Positions 8,650-17,099 are shown, numbered from the stretch's first letter. The stretch: 64,000 nt of DNA from Urbifossiella sp046350095 (GCA_046350095.1 JAXMBA010000003.1:620001-684000); one strand, 5' to 3'. Numbers and translations: made by a program. Notes: generated from the letters alone by a model not told the origin.

Positions 8650-9180
8650 TCATTTCTTCCGCACCAGTTTCATGGTGCCGCAGTGGTCCGGGGCCGGCTT
8701 GCCGTCCACCCAGGCGACGCCGGAGATTTCGACGTGGTCGGCGTCCACGAACGTGTACGTGGCGTCGTGCATGTGCATGTCCTTGGTCACGTCGAGGTTG
8801 CTCCCGCCGGTGAACTTGAACTGCAGCTGGTTCGGCGGCGACTTGGCGTCGAGCTTCAGCCGCGGCTGGTTCCCGAGCATGCAGTAGTGGGTCATCACCA
8901 CGTCGGCCCCGTCGCGGTGGTAGACCGACACCATCTCCATGTCGGTGCCGGGGAACGACGTCTCGTGGACCGCCGACCCGCCGGCGCTGAGCTTCACCAC
9001 CGACACCACCTTGGCCGTCGGCTGGCCGTCCTTGTCCGCCTCGACCCACGTCCCGACCATCCCCTTGAGCTTCTCGAACGCCGGGTGCGGCGCCTGCGCC
9101 TTCGGCGCCGGCCCCTGCCCGCTGGCGCCCGTGCCCAGGGCCAGCACGAGCACCGCGCCGGCCGTCATCAGTCGCGTCAT
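8650..9180 (-). CDS. Hypothetical exported protein, DUF1579-like
   Basis: This encodes 176 residues with a signal peptide (MTRLMTAGAVLVLALGTGASGQ). The mature part starts HPAFEKLKGMVGTWVEADKDG, then shows strand patterns with VHETSFPGTDMEMVSVYH, MTHYCMLGNQP and a C-terminal KPAPDHCGTMKLVRKK. The opening resembles the DUF1579 / lipocalin-like group of small exported proteins whose ligands are unknown. No catalytic motif is evident. The stop codon is followed immediately by a long perfect hairpin. Assignment to DUF1579 is tentative. Confidence 0.75.
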   Translation of the reverse strand: MTRLMTAGAVLVLALGTGASGQGPAPKAQAPHPAFEKLKGMVGTWVEADKDGQPTAKVVSVVKLSAGGSAVHETSFPGTDMEMVSVYHRDGADVVMTHYCMLGNQPRLKLDAKSPPNQLQFKFTGGSNLDVTKDMHMHDATYTFVDADHVEISGVAWVDGKPAPDHCGTMKLVRKK

Positions 9181-9226
9181 CGTCGTCTCCCGTGGAAGGA
9201 TCGAACCGGAACCAACACCACCGACC

Positions 9227-9649
9227 TTACCCGGCCTGGCCGGGGACCATCACCATCCAGGTGACGCCGAACTTGTCGGCGACCATGCCGAAACACGGCG
9301 ACCAGAACGTCGGCGTCAGCGGCATCGTCACCTTGCCGCCGGCCGCCAGCCCGTCGAACGCCTTGCGCGCGGCCTCTTCCGTCGGCACCGTTAGCGCGAG
9401 TTGAAAGCCCTCGAAGTTGATGCGGGCCTCGCACCCGTCGGCGACCATGAGCGGGGCGCCGCCGATCCGCACGGAGGCGTGCATCACCTTCTTCTCGAAC
9501 CCGGCCGGGAGCATCCCCGGCGGCGGCGGCTCGGGGCTCTCGTCGAACCGCATCAGCATCTCGACTTCGGCGCCGACGGCGTCGCGGTAGAACGCCAGCG
9601 CCTCCTCGCAACGGCCGCCGAAAAACAGGTACGGGGTCAGCGCGGTCAT
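9227..9649 (-). CDS. VOC/PhnB-like (glyoxalase superfamily) protein
   Basis: This encodes 140 residues. The start overlaps the stop of the upstream YCII gene by four bases (ATGA), which indicates translational coupling. It begins LTPYLFFGGRCEEALAFYRDAVGAEVEML, the standard opening of PhnB-type proteins, and ends in the pattern FWSPCFGMVADKFGVTWMV. PhnB-like members of the vicinal-oxygen-chelate superfamily lack a defined reaction. The gene belongs to a three-gene set with a YCII/DGPF protein and an ECF42-type sigma factor, a context in which DGPF and related proteins are usual partners. Confidence 0.9.
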   Translation of the reverse strand: MTALTPYLFFGGRCEEALAFYRDAVGAEVEMLMRFDESPEPPPPGMLPAGFEKKVMHASVRIGGAPLMVADGCEARINFEGFQLALTVPTEEAARKAFDGLAAGGKVTMPLTPTFWSPCFGMVADKFGVTWMVMVPGQAG

Positions 9650-10290
9650 CGGGCCTCCAGAGTCATGGCGTTTCGGACGGGTGTCAGGTCGAACAGCGGT
9701 CGCGCCTCGACGGCGCCGGTGTGGGCGGTGGGGTGGTCCGGGGCTTCGCCGACGACCACCGACACGCTGCCGAGCTGCGCCGCGGCGGCGTCGAACGGGC
9801 CGTCGGTGACCGCCCGAACCCCGTCGCGGACCCGGACGCAGGTCGCGGTGTCGGCGGGGCGGAGGCGGATCGCGGCGGCCACGCCGTCGGGCGCGGCGTC
9901 GGCGCCGTAGCCGAGGAGCGCGACGGCCCCGGGCGCCGGCTGCGGCTCGCCGCGGAGTTCCAGCACGGGGCGGATCTCGATCGTGCCCTTGCGCGCCGGC
10001 GGCAGCGCCGCGGCGACGGCGATGGCCTCGTCGAGGTCGGCCAGGTCGAGGAGAAAGAACCCGCCGAGGTGCTCGGTCGTCTCGGCGAACGGCCCGTCCG
10101 TGACGAGCGGCCGGCCCTCGCGGACGTGGGTCGTGCTCGCCGTGGACGCCGGCAGCAGCGGCGACGCGGCGAGGTACTTCCCCTCCGCCGCGAGCCGGTC
10201 GCAGGCGGCCAGCGACTCGACCATGCAGTCGGTGCGCTCGGCGTCGGTCCAGGCGTCCTCGGCGCCGTAGGCCAGCAGCAGGTAGTGCAT
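9646..10290 (-). CDS. YCII/DGPF-domain protein
   Basis: This encodes 214 residues. It starts MHYLLLAYGAEDAW and contains the signature TDGPFAETTEHLGGFFLLD (about residues 64-82) that names the DGPF group of the YCII family. A second, diverged copy with VTDGPFDAAAAQLG follows near residue 165, so the protein is a tandem of two YCII-like halves, the second lacking the Glu-Thr part. The biochemical role of DGPF proteins is unknown. They are the characteristic genomic partners of ECF42 sigma factors. The gene starts 149 bases after the sigma-factor stop, and a matching promoter candidate lies in that gap. Confidence 0.92.
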   Translation of the reverse strand: MHYLLLAYGAEDAWTDAERTDCMVESLAACDRLAAEGKYLAASPLLPASTASTTHVREGRPLVTDGPFAETTEHLGGFFLLDLADLDEAIAVAAALPPARKGTIEIRPVLELRGEPQPAPGAVALLGYGADAAPDGVAAAIRLRPADTATCVRVRDGVRAVTDGPFDAAAAQLGSVSVVVGEAPDHPTAHTGAVEARPLFDLTPVRNAMTLEAR

Positions 10291-10360
10291 CGCGGGTTCC
10301 GTGAGAGCCGTCGCCGCTCGCGGCGAGGCCCCGAGCCGGTGTCGTCGGATTCAGCCCTTT

Positions 10361-10387
10361 GTCGTTCGGCCCCCGCGCGGATCGACA
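10361..10387 (-). promoter_or_regulatory. Candidate ECF42-dependent promoter of the YCII-VOC operon
   Basis: On the minus strand TGTCGA (complement of 10382-10387) is followed after 17 bases by CGAC (complement of 10361-10364). As I recall, ECF42 promoters are described with TGTCGA at -35 and a CGA-type -10. The element lies between the sigma-factor stop and the YCII start, about 70 bases before the ATG. The match was found by eye. Confidence 0.55.
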
Positions 10388-10438
10388 GCCGCGCGATTTT
10401 TCGCCGCGCGGGTCGCGCGACGGGACGTGATACAACCG

Positions 10439-11683
10439 TCAGAGTTGATTCAACCGCTTCAACAGGAACCGCCGCTCGGGCTCCTGCCGGGCGAGCTCCA
10501 GCGCCCGTTCATAGGCCGCCCGCGCCTCGGCCGGGCGGCCGAGGCGGCGCAGGAAGTCGGCCCGCGCCGCGTGCGCCAGGTGGTACTCGGCCAGCTCGCC
10601 GCGGCGGACGATCCCCTCGACCAGCGCCAGCCCCGCGGCCGGGCCGTCGCGCATCGCCACCGCCACGGCGCGGTTCAGCTCCACCACAGGCGACGGGTTG
10701 AGCGCGAAGAGCCCGTCGTACAGTACCGCGATCCGCGCCCAGTCGGTCGCCGCGGGCGACGGCGCGGCCGCGTGCACCGCGGCGATCGCCGCCTGCACCG
10801 CGTACGGCCCCGCCGGGTCCGCCGCCACCAGCGCGCGCCCCTCGGCGATGAGCCCGGCGTCCCACGCGGAGCGGTCCTGGTCCTCCAACAGGATGATGTC
10901 GCCGGCCGGCGTCGTGCGCGCCCGCCGGCGCGACTCCTGCAACAGCATCAGCGCCAGCAGCCCGACCGCTTCCGGGTCGGGCAACAGGTCCACGACGAGC
11001 CGGCCGAGGCGGATGGCCTCGCCGGACAGGTCGGCGCGCGTCGCCGCGGCGCCGGCGCTGGCCGAGTAGCCCTCGCTGAACACGAGGTACACCACCGCCA
11101 GCACCGGCCCCAACCGCTCGGGCAGCTCCGCGGCCGACGGCAGCGCGAAGGGAATGCCCGCGTCGCGGATCTTCGCCTTGCCGCGGACGATTCGCTGCGC
11201 CATGGTCGTCGGCGACGTGAGGAACGCGGCGGCGATCTCGTCCGTCGTCAGGCCGCACACCTCGCGGAGGGTGAGCGGCACCTGCACGGCGCGGTCGATG
11301 GCCGGGTGACAGCACGCGAACACGAGCCGCAGCCGGTCGTCCTCGACGGCGGCTTCGGCGCGGACGGCGTTGGCCGCTGCCACCTCCGACAACCGGCCGG
11401 CAAGTTCGGGCTGAAGTTCCGCGAACTTGCCGCGGCGGCGCAGGGTATCGACGGCCTTGAACCGCCCGGCGGAGACGAGCCACGCCCGCGGGTTGTCGGG
11501 CACGCCCTCGGTCGGCCAGCGCTCGACCGCCGCGGCGAACGCCTCGTGCAGCGCCTCTTCCGCGAGGTCGAAGTCGCGCACGAGCCGCACCAGCGAAGCG
11601 AACACCCGGCGGGCGTCGGATCGGTAGGTGGCGTCGATGACGGCGCGGACGTCGGCCGGGGACATGAGGGGGAGGGTAACCAC
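10439..11683 (-). CDS. ECF sigma factor, ECF42/SigJ-like with TPR-like C-terminal extension
   Basis: Directs RNA polymerase to specific promoters. The 414-residue protein is twice the length of a minimal ECF factor. Sigma2 lies at about 10-80 (VRDFDLAEEALHEAF, GVPDNPRAWLV), sigma4 at about 105-170 (LRLVFACCHPAI, REVCGLTTDEIAAAFL). A large helical C-terminal domain (about 180-414) ends with a TPR-like repeat (DFLRRLGRPAEARAAYERAL). This architecture, with a DGPF gene immediately downstream, matches the ECF42 group. In that group the C-terminal extension, not a separate anti-sigma factor, is thought to control activity. None is encoded here. Confidence 0.92.
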   Translation of the reverse strand: MVTLPLMSPADVRAVIDATYRSDARRVFASLVRLVRDFDLAEEALHEAFAAAVERWPTEGVPDNPRAWLVSAGRFKAVDTLRRRGKFAELQPELAGRLSEVAAANAVRAEAAVEDDRLRLVFACCHPAIDRAVQVPLTLREVCGLTTDEIAAAFLTSPTTMAQRIVRGKAKIRDAGIPFALPSAAELPERLGPVLAVVYLVFSEGYSASAGAAATRADLSGEAIRLGRLVVDLLPDPEAVGLLALMLLQESRRRARTTPAGDIILLEDQDRSAWDAGLIAEGRALVAADPAGPYAVQAAIAAVHAAAPSPAATDWARIAVLYDGLFALNPSPVVELNRAVAVAMRDGPAAGLALVEGIVRRGELAEYHLAHAARADFLRRLGRPAEARAAYERALELARQEPERRFLLKRLNQL

Positions 11684-11725
11684 GCCCCCGGCGCGGGGGT
11701 AGGTCAGTAGGCCGGCCCGCCGCCG

Positions 11726-12646
11726 TCAGGGCTTCGCCGCCGGCGCCCCCGCCAGCGTGAGCGTTACGCGGTACAGCGACTTCCCCGCGGTGACGTACAG
11801 CGTCCGCCGGTCCGGCCCGGCGAAGCAGCAGTTGTTCGGGTCTTCCGGCGTCGGCAGGAAGCCGAGCTTCTTGCCGTCCGGGGCGAAGAAGTGGATGCCG
11901 CCCGCCGCCTTCGAGCCGGCCGTCGCCACGACGGTGCCGTCCGCGGCGACCGTCATGCCGTCGATGCCGCGCTCCGTGCCGAAGTCGTGCAGCACCCGCC
12001 GCGGGCCGACCGAGCCGTCCGCGTTCAGCGGGTACGCCACCAGCGCCCGCGAGCCGCTGGCGTCGCCGCTGTGGTCGGACACGTACAGCGTCTTGCCGTC
12101 CGGCGAGATGACGAGCCCGTTCGGCTTCCGCACGTCGGTCGTCACGCGGGTGACCTTACCGTCGGGGTCGATGCGGTAGACGGACTCGTGGTCGAGTTCG
12201 CGCGGCTCGCCGCCGACGTAGCGCGGGTCGGAGAAGTAGACGCGCCCCTTGGCGTCGAGCGTCAGGTCGTTCGGCGAGTTGAACCGCTTGCCGTCGTACT
12301 TGTCGGCGAGTGTGCGGACCGTGCCGTCCTTCTCGGTAACGCTGACGCGGCGGTTGCCGCCGGTGTTCGCCCCCTCACATGCGATGAGGCGGCCCTTCGC
12401 GTCGAACTTCAGCCCGTTGGACCGGCCGGACGGGTCGCGGAAGGCGGTCGTCTTGCCCGTCTTCGGGTCGAACCGCATGATGCGGTTGCCGATGTCGGAG
12501 AAGTAGACGCAGCCGTCCGGCCCCTCGGCGGGGCCCTCGGTGAACTCGCCGTCGCCCCACAGCTTTTCGAGCCGGGCGCCGGGCGCGACGAAGGTGGGGA
12601 GCGGGTCGGCCGCGGGGGCGGCGAGGGCGATCAGAAGGGGGAGCAT
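11726..12646 (-). CDS. SMP-30/gluconolactonase-like exported protein
   Basis: This encodes 306 residues. The ATG at 12646 gives a short signal peptide (MLPLLIALAAPAADP) and is preferred over upstream readings that run into the neighbouring gene. The body is a beta-propeller with repeated DAKGRxxxxD and SPDGKTLYVSDHSG units. Key landmarks are FTEGPAEGPDGCVYFSD (start of blade 1), NSPNDLTLDAKGR and KPNGLVISPDGK, which carry the Glu, Asn and Asp positions expected for the metal site of SMP-30 lactonases. It probably hydrolyses sugar lactones in the periplasm. It lies four bases past the stop of the upstream DUF4058-like gene, hence likely co-transcribed. Confidence 0.88.
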   Translation of the reverse strand: MLPLLIALAAPAADPLPTFVAPGARLEKLWGDGEFTEGPAEGPDGCVYFSDIGNRIMRFDPKTGKTTAFRDPSGRSNGLKFDAKGRLIACEGANTGGNRRVSVTEKDGTVRTLADKYDGKRFNSPNDLTLDAKGRVYFSDPRYVGGEPRELDHESVYRIDPDGKVTRVTTDVRKPNGLVISPDGKTLYVSDHSGDASGSRALVAYPLNADGSVGPRRVLHDFGTERGIDGMTVAADGTVVATAGSKAAGGIHFFAPDGKKLGFLPTPEDPNNCCFAGPDRRTLYVTAGKSLYRVTLTLAGAPAAKP

Positions 12647-12650
12647 GAGG

Positions 12651-13385
12651 TTATCCAGGGGGCTGGTCGGGCGCGACGACGGCCCGCAGTTCGGCGGGGA
12701 AGGCGGCCCAGGCGGTCTGGTACGTCGCCTCCAGCGGGGCGTTGACGTACACGTCGGGGCCGAGAAACAGCGGCATGTCGCGGAGGGCGTCACCGACCGC
12801 CACCGGCTCCACGAACGCGCTCACCTTGGCCCCCGTCCGGGCCTCGTAGGCCGCGAGCGTGAGCGGCTTGTCGTCGGGGAGTTCGAACGGCCGGCCGGTC
12901 GCCGCCTTCCAGATCGCTCCGTGGATGCCCTCCGGGTCGAACGGGCCGGGCGGGAACGGGTCCACGACCAGGACGTGGACGCCGGCGTCCAGCGCCCCCG
13001 TCACCTTGCCGACGAAGTCGCGCAGCTCGGACCGCCTCGCCTTCTTGCCCGGCGAGACGATCTCGACGATGGCGATGACCGTGTGCCGGCGGGGGGTCGG
13101 GGTACACACGCTCACCCGCCGGGTGCGGAGCCGGCTTTTCAGGTTCTCGGCGGCCACGAACCGGGTGCGCGGCGGGGCCGTCGCGACCCCGGCCGGGATC
13201 GCCGGCGCGTCCCCCGGTCGCTGGAGCGTCAGCACGTCCGGGATGACCGTCCGCAGCGAAAAGTCGGCCATCGCGTAGAACCCGGCCGGCAGGAGCCCGG
13301 CGTTCAGCGCGTCGCAGAGCGCGTACGTCCACCGCCCGTGGAACGTGTGGTACTCGTTCGGCGTGACCCGCGTCCAGTCGTGCAT
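12651..13385 (-). CDS. DUF4058-like protein
   Basis: This encodes 244 residues. The ATG at 13385 is chosen because GGAGG (13391-13395) precedes it at a normal distance; a GTG at 13397 is in frame but lacks a ribosome site. It begins MHDWTRVTPNEYHTFHGRW. The centre has IAIVEIVSPGKK, then VDPFPPGPFDPEGIHGAIW, and near the end PLEATYQTAW. These marks recur in a family greatly expanded in Gemmata-type planctomycetes and usually called DUF4058. The VEIVSPG segment recalls the PD-(D/E)xK-like core of Uma2 proteins, but function is unknown. The stop lies just before the lactonase start. Confidence 0.75.
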   Translation of the reverse strand: MHDWTRVTPNEYHTFHGRWTYALCDALNAGLLPAGFYAMADFSLRTVIPDVLTLQRPGDAPAIPAGVATAPPRTRFVAAENLKSRLRTRRVSVCTPTPRRHTVIAIVEIVSPGKKARRSELRDFVGKVTGALDAGVHVLVVDPFPPGPFDPEGIHGAIWKAATGRPFELPDDKPLTLAAYEARTGAKVSAFVEPVAVGDALRDMPLFLGPDVYVNAPLEATYQTAWAAFPAELRAVVAPDQPPG

Positions 13386-13397
13386 CGCGTCCTCCAC

Positions 13398-14825
13398 TCA
13401 GCCCAGCAGCTGCGTGATCGGCCGGCCGGTCGCCAGGGTGTACGGCTTCCCCTGGCCGTCGTGCAGCTCCGTCGCCGGGTCGATGCCCAGCGCCGCGTAG
13501 ATCGTCGCCGCCACGTCCTCCGGGCTCACCGGGTTCTCGCGCGGGTACGCCGCCGTCCGGTCGCTGCTGCCGATCACGGCGCCGCCCGGCACCCCCGCCC
13601 CGGCGAACAACACCGTGTAGCAGTACGGCCAGTGGTCGCGGCCGTCGTTCTTCGACGCCCCGGCGCCGCTGGTGACGAACCCCACCTTCGGCGTCCGCCC
13701 GAACTCGCCCATCACCACCACCAGCGTCTCGTCGAGCAGCCCGCGGACGTGCAGGTCGTCCATCAGCGCCGACAGCGCCCGGTCGAACGGCGGGCACAAC
13801 GACCGCCGCATCAGGCCGAAGTGGTCGCGGTGCGTGTCCCACGCCTGGTCGATGCGGCGGCCGGTCATCACGGTGACGAGCCGGGTGCCGGCCTCGATCA
13901 GCCGGCGGGCCAGGAGGAAGGTCTGCCCGATGTGCGGCAGCCCGCCGAACTTCCGGGCTTCGAGCCCGCGGTCGCTGCCGGGGTCGGTGCCGTAGCGCTC
14001 GCGCACCGCCTGCGGCTCGCGCGCCAGGTCGAACGCCGCACGCGTCTCGGGTGAGGTGACGATGTCCACGGCCTGCCGCTGGAACACGCTCATGCGGCCG
14101 GGCGCGTCCGAGTCGCCGAGGCGGGAGACGGCGCGGTCGAGCGTCTGCCGCAGGTCGTCACGGCCGGCGAGGCGGTCGAGCGGCACCTCGGGCAGCAGGT
14201 CGAGGCCCGGCACGCGGTAGCCCGGCAGGCTCGGGTCGCCGGCCACGAACGGGTCGAAGCGCGCGCCGAGGAACCCGGCCGACTGGCCGGCGATGTCCAC
14301 GCCGTTGTTCCACTGCAATTCGGGGAGGTGCACGAACGCCGGCAGCGGCTTCCCGACCGGCAGCAGCTTCGCGGCGACGGCGCCGAACGGCGGGAAGTTC
14401 TGCGGCCCGTCGGCGACGACCAGCTTCGAGCCGTCCGCGGGGTGGCGGCCGGTGAGCATGTAGTACGCGCCGGCGTTGTGGTCGTTCACGCCGTGCCGCA
14501 CGGACCGCACCTGCGCGAAGTGGTGCATCACGCGGGCGGTCATCGGCAGCAACTCGCCGACGGTGACGCCGGCGGCGCTGCTGCGGATGGGGCGGAACTC
14601 GCCGCGCACCTCGACGGGCGCGTCCGGCTTCAGGTCCCACAGTTCGAGGTGGCTCGGGCCGCCGTCCATGAAGACGAGGATGCACGACTTCGCGCGGCGA
14701 GCCGGCCGCGCTTGGAGCAGCGCGGGGAGGGACAGGCCGCCGACGGCGAGGCCGCCGACGCGGAGGAACTCGCGGCGGGACGGGCCGGAGCAGAGGCGGG
14801 CGGGTCGGCCGGCGAGGGGGAGCAT
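13398..14825 (-). CDS. DUF1501 family protein, Tat-exported
   Basis: This encodes 475 residues. The N-terminus carries SRREFLRVGGLAVGGLSLP, a twin-arginine signal. Typical motifs follow: ILVFMDGGPSHLELWD, RSVRHGVNDHNAGAYYMLTGR, TRLVTVMTG, WDTHRDHFG and EFGRTPKVGFVTSG...GRDHW. The C-terminus has the DVAATIYAALGIDP block. It has no DUF1549/DUF1553 partner next to it. Instead it precedes a DUF4058-like gene and an SMP-30-like gene with almost no gap, so the three may form an operon. The reaction is not established for this family. Confidence 0.93.
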   Translation of the reverse strand: MLPLAGRPARLCSGPSRREFLRVGGLAVGGLSLPALLQARPARRAKSCILVFMDGGPSHLELWDLKPDAPVEVRGEFRPIRSSAAGVTVGELLPMTARVMHHFAQVRSVRHGVNDHNAGAYYMLTGRHPADGSKLVVADGPQNFPPFGAVAAKLLPVGKPLPAFVHLPELQWNNGVDIAGQSAGFLGARFDPFVAGDPSLPGYRVPGLDLLPEVPLDRLAGRDDLRQTLDRAVSRLGDSDAPGRMSVFQRQAVDIVTSPETRAAFDLAREPQAVRERYGTDPGSDRGLEARKFGGLPHIGQTFLLARRLIEAGTRLVTVMTGRRIDQAWDTHRDHFGLMRRSLCPPFDRALSALMDDLHVRGLLDETLVVVMGEFGRTPKVGFVTSGAGASKNDGRDHWPYCYTVLFAGAGVPGGAVIGSSDRTAAYPRENPVSPEDVAATIYAALGIDPATELHDGQGKPYTLATGRPITQLLG

Positions 14826-14894
14826 ACCCGCGAGTGTAGCCGACGCGCGGGGGCGGTCGCAACGGGCGGGCGACGGCGGCGGCGGCGCGCGGGG

Positions 14895-15725
14895 TCACTT
14901 CCCGGCGGCGAGCGCGGCGGCGAAGAACCGCACGACGGGCGTCACATCCGGGAGCCCGTGCGGGTGGTGGTCCTGGCCCGGCTTGACCACCCGCGTGACC
15001 GGGCCGCCTAGCGCCGCGTAGCGGTCGTACACCACCGCCGAGTTCTCGGCGTGCGGCACGACCGTGTCGCGGTCGCCGTACACGAGCAGCAGCGGGATTC
15101 TCGCCTTCGCCAGTGGGGCGAGGTTGTCCACCGGGTTCGCCCTGGAGGCTACCGCCTCGGCGTCCGTCTTGAAGTCGTAGGCGGCCAGCAGCTTCTTCCA
15201 CTCGGCCGGGCTCCCCGTGCCGGTGCCGAGCTTCATCGGGGCGCCGCCCGGCCAGCTCTTGAAGTCGCACACGGCGTTGTCCAGGTACACCGCGAGCGTC
15301 TTGTCCGGGTGCGCCGCCGCCCAGTTCATGCAGTACAGCCCGCCCCGCGACAGGCCGATCAGGCCGGGCCGCGGGTGCATGCCGTACTCCTTCACCATCG
15401 CGGCGTGGAACGCCTCCCAGTGCCGGACCGCCTTCGGCGAGCCGAACAGGTCCGGCACCTTCAGGTACGCGAGGTGCCACCCGGCCTTCACGAGGGCCGC
15501 GTCGGCGTCGGCGAACGCCCCGAAGAACTCGCCGCGCCACACCCACGGCCGGCCCGGCTGCGGCGCGGGCGGCACGACCACGGTGGCGTCGAGCCCGTTC
15601 ACCTTGAAGTCGTGGCGGGCGAAGGTCTGCCACTTCGTCGGCGCGCCGGGGAACGGCTGCGGCTCGGCGGCCGGGGCGGCGGCCGCGAGCAGCGCGAGAA
15701 CGACGAGCGTGACGGGGCGGGTCAT
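14895..15725 (-). CDS. Exported alpha/beta hydrolase
   Basis: This encodes 276 residues with a signal peptide (MTRPVTLVVLALLAAAAPAAEP). The nucleophile elbow is GLSRGG (about residues 123-128, Ser in the centre). YGDRDTVVPH near 214 supplies the acid and GQDHHPHGL near 250 the histidine. The overall pattern is that of prolyl-oligopeptidase-like or esterase-like hydrolases of about 270 residues. Substrate cannot be read from the sequence. The gene is divergent from the metallo-beta-lactamase-fold gene across a 183-base intergenic region that should hold both promoters. Confidence 0.86.
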   Translation of the reverse strand: MTRPVTLVVLALLAAAAPAAEPQPFPGAPTKWQTFARHDFKVNGLDATVVVPPAPQPGRPWVWRGEFFGAFADADAALVKAGWHLAYLKVPDLFGSPKAVRHWEAFHAAMVKEYGMHPRPGLIGLSRGGLYCMNWAAAHPDKTLAVYLDNAVCDFKSWPGGAPMKLGTGTGSPAEWKKLLAAYDFKTDAEAVASRANPVDNLAPLAKARIPLLLVYGDRDTVVPHAENSAVVYDRYAALGGPVTRVVKPGQDHHPHGLPDVTPVVRFFAAALAAGK

Positions 15726-15908
15726 GGGGCCACCGGGGACGGCGGGGATCGGGCTGGGTTAGTCTACACACACCCCGACCGCGCCCGCAGACGCGACGCG
15801 GGTGCCGGGGTCGGTGCCGCCGTGCTCGCTCCTCGCCCCGGCGTCGGACACGCCCGCCTAAAATGGTGGGTGTCGGGCCGGCCGTACGGCCGGCACGGAG
15901 CATCCCCC

Positions 15909-16718
15909 ATGCCGCACTTCGTCTGCGTGACCTGCGGGACGCAGTTCGCCGCGACCGAGCGGGAGCCCGACGGGTGCCCGGTCTGCCTCGACGAGCGGCA
16001 GTACGTCGGCCCCGGCGGGCAGCGGTGGACCACCCTCGCCGGGTACGCGGCGACGCACCGGAACGTGTTCGCCGAGGCGGAGCCGGGGCTGCACGCGATC
16101 CACCCGGAGCCGAAGGCCGGGATCGGCCAGCGGGCGTTCCTCGTGCGCACCCCGGCGGGCAACGTGCTCTGGGACTGCGTCCCGCCGCTCGACGCCGCCA
16201 CCGTCGCCGCCGTAAACCAACTCGGCGGGCTGGCGGCGGTCGCCGTGAGCCACCCCCACTACTACACGACGATGGTGGAGTGGAGCCACGCGTTCGGGCG
16301 GGTGCCGGTCCACGTCCACCGCCTCGACGCGAATTGGGTAATGCGCCCCGACGCCGTGGTGACATTTTGGGACGGCGACACGAAGCCGCTCCCGGGCGGG
16401 CTGACGCTGGTGAAGACTGGTGGCCACTTCGACGGGTTCCAGGTGCTCCACTGGCCGGCCGGCGCGGCGGGCAAGGGCGTGCTCCTGTGCGGCGACCAGC
16501 CGTACGTGTGTGCCGACCCGCGGTGGGTCAGCTTCATGTACTCGTACCCGAACCTGATCCCTTTGGGGCCGGCCGCGATCCAACAGGTGGTGCGGAGCCT
16601 GGAGCCGCTCGCGTTCGACCGGCTGTACGGGGCGTTCCCGGGGCAGCTCGTGGCGGCGGACGCGAAGGGCGTGGTGCGGCGGTCGGCGGACCGCTACCTG
16701 TCGCGCATCGGGGGGTGA
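15909..16718 (+). CDS. MBL-fold hydrolase with N-terminal zinc ribbon
   Basis: This encodes 269 residues. The ATG at 15909 is chosen because it opens a compact zinc ribbon: CVTCG (residues 5-9) and CPVC (about 24-27), resembling a rubredoxin-type knuckle. The rest is a metallo-beta-lactamase fold with AVAVSHPHYYTTMVEWSHAF where classical members have HxHxDH. The aspartate of that motif is replaced, so metal binding must differ or be mononuclear. GGHFDGFQVLHW supplies a further histidine and LLCGDQPYV the Asp strand. The thioredoxin gene begins three bases after the stop, so the two are tightly coupled. Confidence 0.85.
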   Translation: MPHFVCVTCGTQFAATEREPDGCPVCLDERQYVGPGGQRWTTLAGYAATHRNVFAEAEPGLHAIHPEPKAGIGQRAFLVRTPAGNVLWDCVPPLDAATVAAVNQLGGLAAVAVSHPHYYTTMVEWSHAFGRVPVHVHRLDANWVMRPDAVVTFWDGDTKPLPGGLTLVKTGGHFDGFQVLHWPAGAAGKGVLLCGDQPYVCADPRWVSFMYSYPNLIPLGPAAIQQVVRSLEPLAFDRLYGAFPGQLVAADAKGVVRRSADRYLSRIGG

Positions 16719-16721
16719 GTC

Positions 16722-17027
16722 GTGCTGCTCGAAGAGTACAACTTCAAGCGCGAGGTGCTGGACGCGCCGGGGCCGGTGCTCGTGGACTTCTGGGCCGCGT
16801 GGTGCGGGCCGTGCCGCGCCATGAACCCGGTCCTGGCCGCGCTCGCCCGGGACTTCACCGTCTGCAAGGTGAACACCGAGACGAACCCGCAGCTGGCGGC
16901 GAAGTTCGGCGTGTCGGCGATCCCGCTGCTGCTGGTCTTTCGGCACGGGCGGGTGGTGCGGCGGTACGAGGGCGTCACCCCCGAGGCCACGCTCCGGGCC
17001 GACCTCACCGCCCTCGCCGGCGGGTGA
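16722..17027 (+). CDS. trxA: Thioredoxin
   Basis: Disulfide reductase of the cytoplasm. The 101-residue protein contains the active site WCGPC (residues 27-31), preceded by VLVDFWAA, the cis-proline in SAIPLLLVF (Pro68) and a C-terminal helix. The length is normal for thioredoxin and there is no signal peptide. Translation starts at GTG three bases after the stop of the MBL-fold gene, so the two are probably co-translated. That link suggests it may reduce a cysteine-containing partner such as the zinc-ribbon hydrolase, which is inference. The symbol is a family label, since other thioredoxins probably exist elsewhere. Confidence 0.9.
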   Translation: MLLEEYNFKREVLDAPGPVLVDFWAAWCGPCRAMNPVLAALARDFTVCKVNTETNPQLAAKFGVSAIPLLLVFRHGRVVRRYEGVTPEATLRADLTALAGG

Positions 17028-17099
17028 CGGGCGGGCGGGCGAGTAGAGTATCACCGGCCGCACCGCACTGACTACCGCCCGCCGAGACGAAAGGTCGTC

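Noticed and set aside
13386..13397. GTG start extending the DUF4058-like gene
   Set aside because: The ATG at 13385 has a well-spaced GGAGG, which the GTG lacks; the GTG also directly abuts the upstream stop.
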